Notes under the pieces: generated by a model
Seen by the model: the letters and a program-made list of their open reading frames with translations, nothing else
Told to the model about the DNA's origin: nothing
Databases searched by the model: none
NCBI GenBank assembly: GCA_963575745.1
Contig: CAUYUJ010002747.1
Coordinates: 503,501 to 567,500, forward strand
Reading direction: 5' to 3'
Source of the DNA: Prorocentrum cordatum
Taxonomy: Eukaryota; Sar; Dinophyceae; Prorocentrales; Prorocentraceae
DNA length: 64,000 nucleotides
Shown: piece by piece, positions 63,056-64,000 of the stretch
Position numbering within the stretch: position 1 is the stretch's first letter
Layout: each line of letters begins with the position of its first letter
Translations under genes and position numbers: made by a program

Positions 63056-64000
63056 TCACCACCAGGTACGCTGGTCGTATGCAGCCAGAAGGTTCCCAAG
63101 CGCGTCCTTGGGCCCATTCACTGCCTTGGTACACACTGCGCACCTGGAGCACTCGTACACCACACACATGTAGAAGAACGTGGGGGAAGACAGCTCGCAG
63201 TCGCAGCACTGGCACAGGAAAGTGTCGGAACATCGAGTGCGAACCATGGACGGGCACCATGGGGAACGCCCCAGCGAAACGTCCAGGGAGCAAACCCCGC
63301 ATGCACCCCATTCTGCAGGACCGTCCTCGGCGAGACCGCTATCAGCTGCACGATCGAGAACCCGAGGACAAGGACCGGGACCGAGAAGCAGAACAGCATA
63401 ATTGCGATCTCGGGAGACGGCAACAGGGGGGCGTTGACGAATGGTTGCCTCTAGCGCCTCGTCGGCGCGAGCCAGGGCATCCCGCGCCACAGCCACGGAG
63501 GCGATCTGCGCGTCGTAGTCTGCCGCCGACGCGCAGTCCACGTCCAGAGCCTCGAGCTCGGCCAGGGTGTCCGCGAGTACCCGCTCCAGGCGCGAGACCT
63601 GGGCCCTCGCGAGCTCCATAACCCCACAACCGTGGAGAGCACTGCTGCCAGGGTCATCGTCCGCCTTGGGCTCCTGCTCGGCCATCACCTGCACAATGGG
63701 CTCAACGAGCGCCTGCGCGACGTCGCCGACGGAGAGCTTCGCCGCCGCCTGCGCAGTGGAGGCGCCCGAAGACTCCTCCAGGCCAGTGGCTGTGTCCACG
63801 TCCTCGTACTCCACGCCGTCCGAGTTGTACTTCGCACGCGCCGCTGAGCCAAGCTCCGCCAGCCGCCAACCCGCCGCAAGGCCGTCCAAGAACGCCACGG
63901 CCTGCGGGTGGGTGTCCGGCGGGAGCTACATCCCCGGCTCGAGCTCCACGTGCACGTCCCCGCCGACGTGGTTCTCGAGGTCGAGGTGGCCGACGTCTTC
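63056..64000 (-). CDS. partial unknown protein: acidic linker, coiled coil, Cys-rich C terminus
   Basis: The frame enters from beyond the right edge (EDVGHLDLENHVGGDVHVEL), meets one TAG at 63,926-63,928 and continues as HPQAVAFLDGLAAGWRLAEL to the stop at 63,056. GTG at 63,898 is not needed as a start if the TAG is a mutated CAG or an error. The middle is helical and probably a coiled coil (ARAQVSRLERVLADTLAELE). The C terminus is Cys-rich (CSDTFLCQCCDCELSSPTFF, then ECSRCAVC) and could bind zinc. In the neighbouring frame a hydrophobic stretch occurs (IMLFCFSVPVLVLGFSIV), so the frame between 63.12 and 63.42 kb is uncertain. Not recognised. Confidence 0.4.

Noticed and set aside
62398-63117. 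239-codon Ser/Leu-rich open frame on the minus strand
   Set aside because: It is the antisense of the GGA microsatellite.
1-64000. tRNA, rRNA and snRNA genes
   Set aside because: I looked for T-loop-like GGTTCGAATCC words and conserved rRNA cores and found none convincing. A covariance-model search would be decisive.

Overview
The window looks like nuclear DNA of a dinoflagellate. It is GC-rich and almost empty of intact genes. It is packed with tandem and dispersed repeats, and it carries degraded non-LTR retrotransposons with the domain order I know from dinoflagellate genomes. One secreted or surface-protein gene has the style of dinoflagellate surface proteins (Cys-rich PAN-like repeats, Ser/Thr linker, SEA-like segment). 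A 20-base stretch at 8183 closely resembles the 3' part of the dinoflagellate trans-spliced leader. The genus cannot be told from sequence alone, and all family names come from motif reading without a database search.

Layout. Positions 1-7,500 are repeats: a composite repeat unit, 152-base units, 89-base units and GGCCTCTTGG-type arrays. Positions 7,500-10,000 hold no recognisable gene apart from the spliced-leader-like relic. A dead LINE lies at 10.0-12.7 kb (+): reverse transcriptase with YIGG in place of YxDD, then a CCHC knuckle, an RNase H with three in-frame stops and a tail knuckle. Microsatellites and a G-rich array follow to 15.2 kb. The best intact gene candidate is at 16.9-18.4 kb (+). 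A TIR-like gene at 21.0-22.2 kb (+) is broken near its 3' end by a frame change and a stop. Positions 23.9-28.6 kb are arrays with 73, 42 and about 340 base periods. An endonuclease-like (EEP) reading frame of a second retroelement type lies at 28.9-30.0 kb (+). Positions 31-46 kb are again mostly arrays. They include an inverted second copy of the composite unit of the first kilobase (35.5-36.8 kb), a 60-77 base array (39-40 kb) and a hairpin element (40.28-40.46 kb).

From 53.4 down to about 46.6 kb on the minus strand lies a large decayed retroelement: EEP endonuclease, reverse transcriptase and Cys-rich zinc knuckles, then helical segments. It is peppered with a short CGAG/CTCG hairpin repeat. 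From 55.5 to 61.7 kb (+) lies the most complete LINE: zinc finger, coiled coil, APE-type endonuclease with its catalytic motifs, RT, CCHC, RNase H and tail knuckle, broken by several frame changes. The window ends with the 3' part of a minus-strand reading frame (63.1-64.0 kb, continuing past the edge) with a coiled coil and a Cys-rich end.

Working together: there is no operon or pathway. The picture is a gene-poor region built by retrotransposition, decay and repeat amplification, with two plausible host genes (16.9 and 21.0 kb) and a few weak exon candidates.
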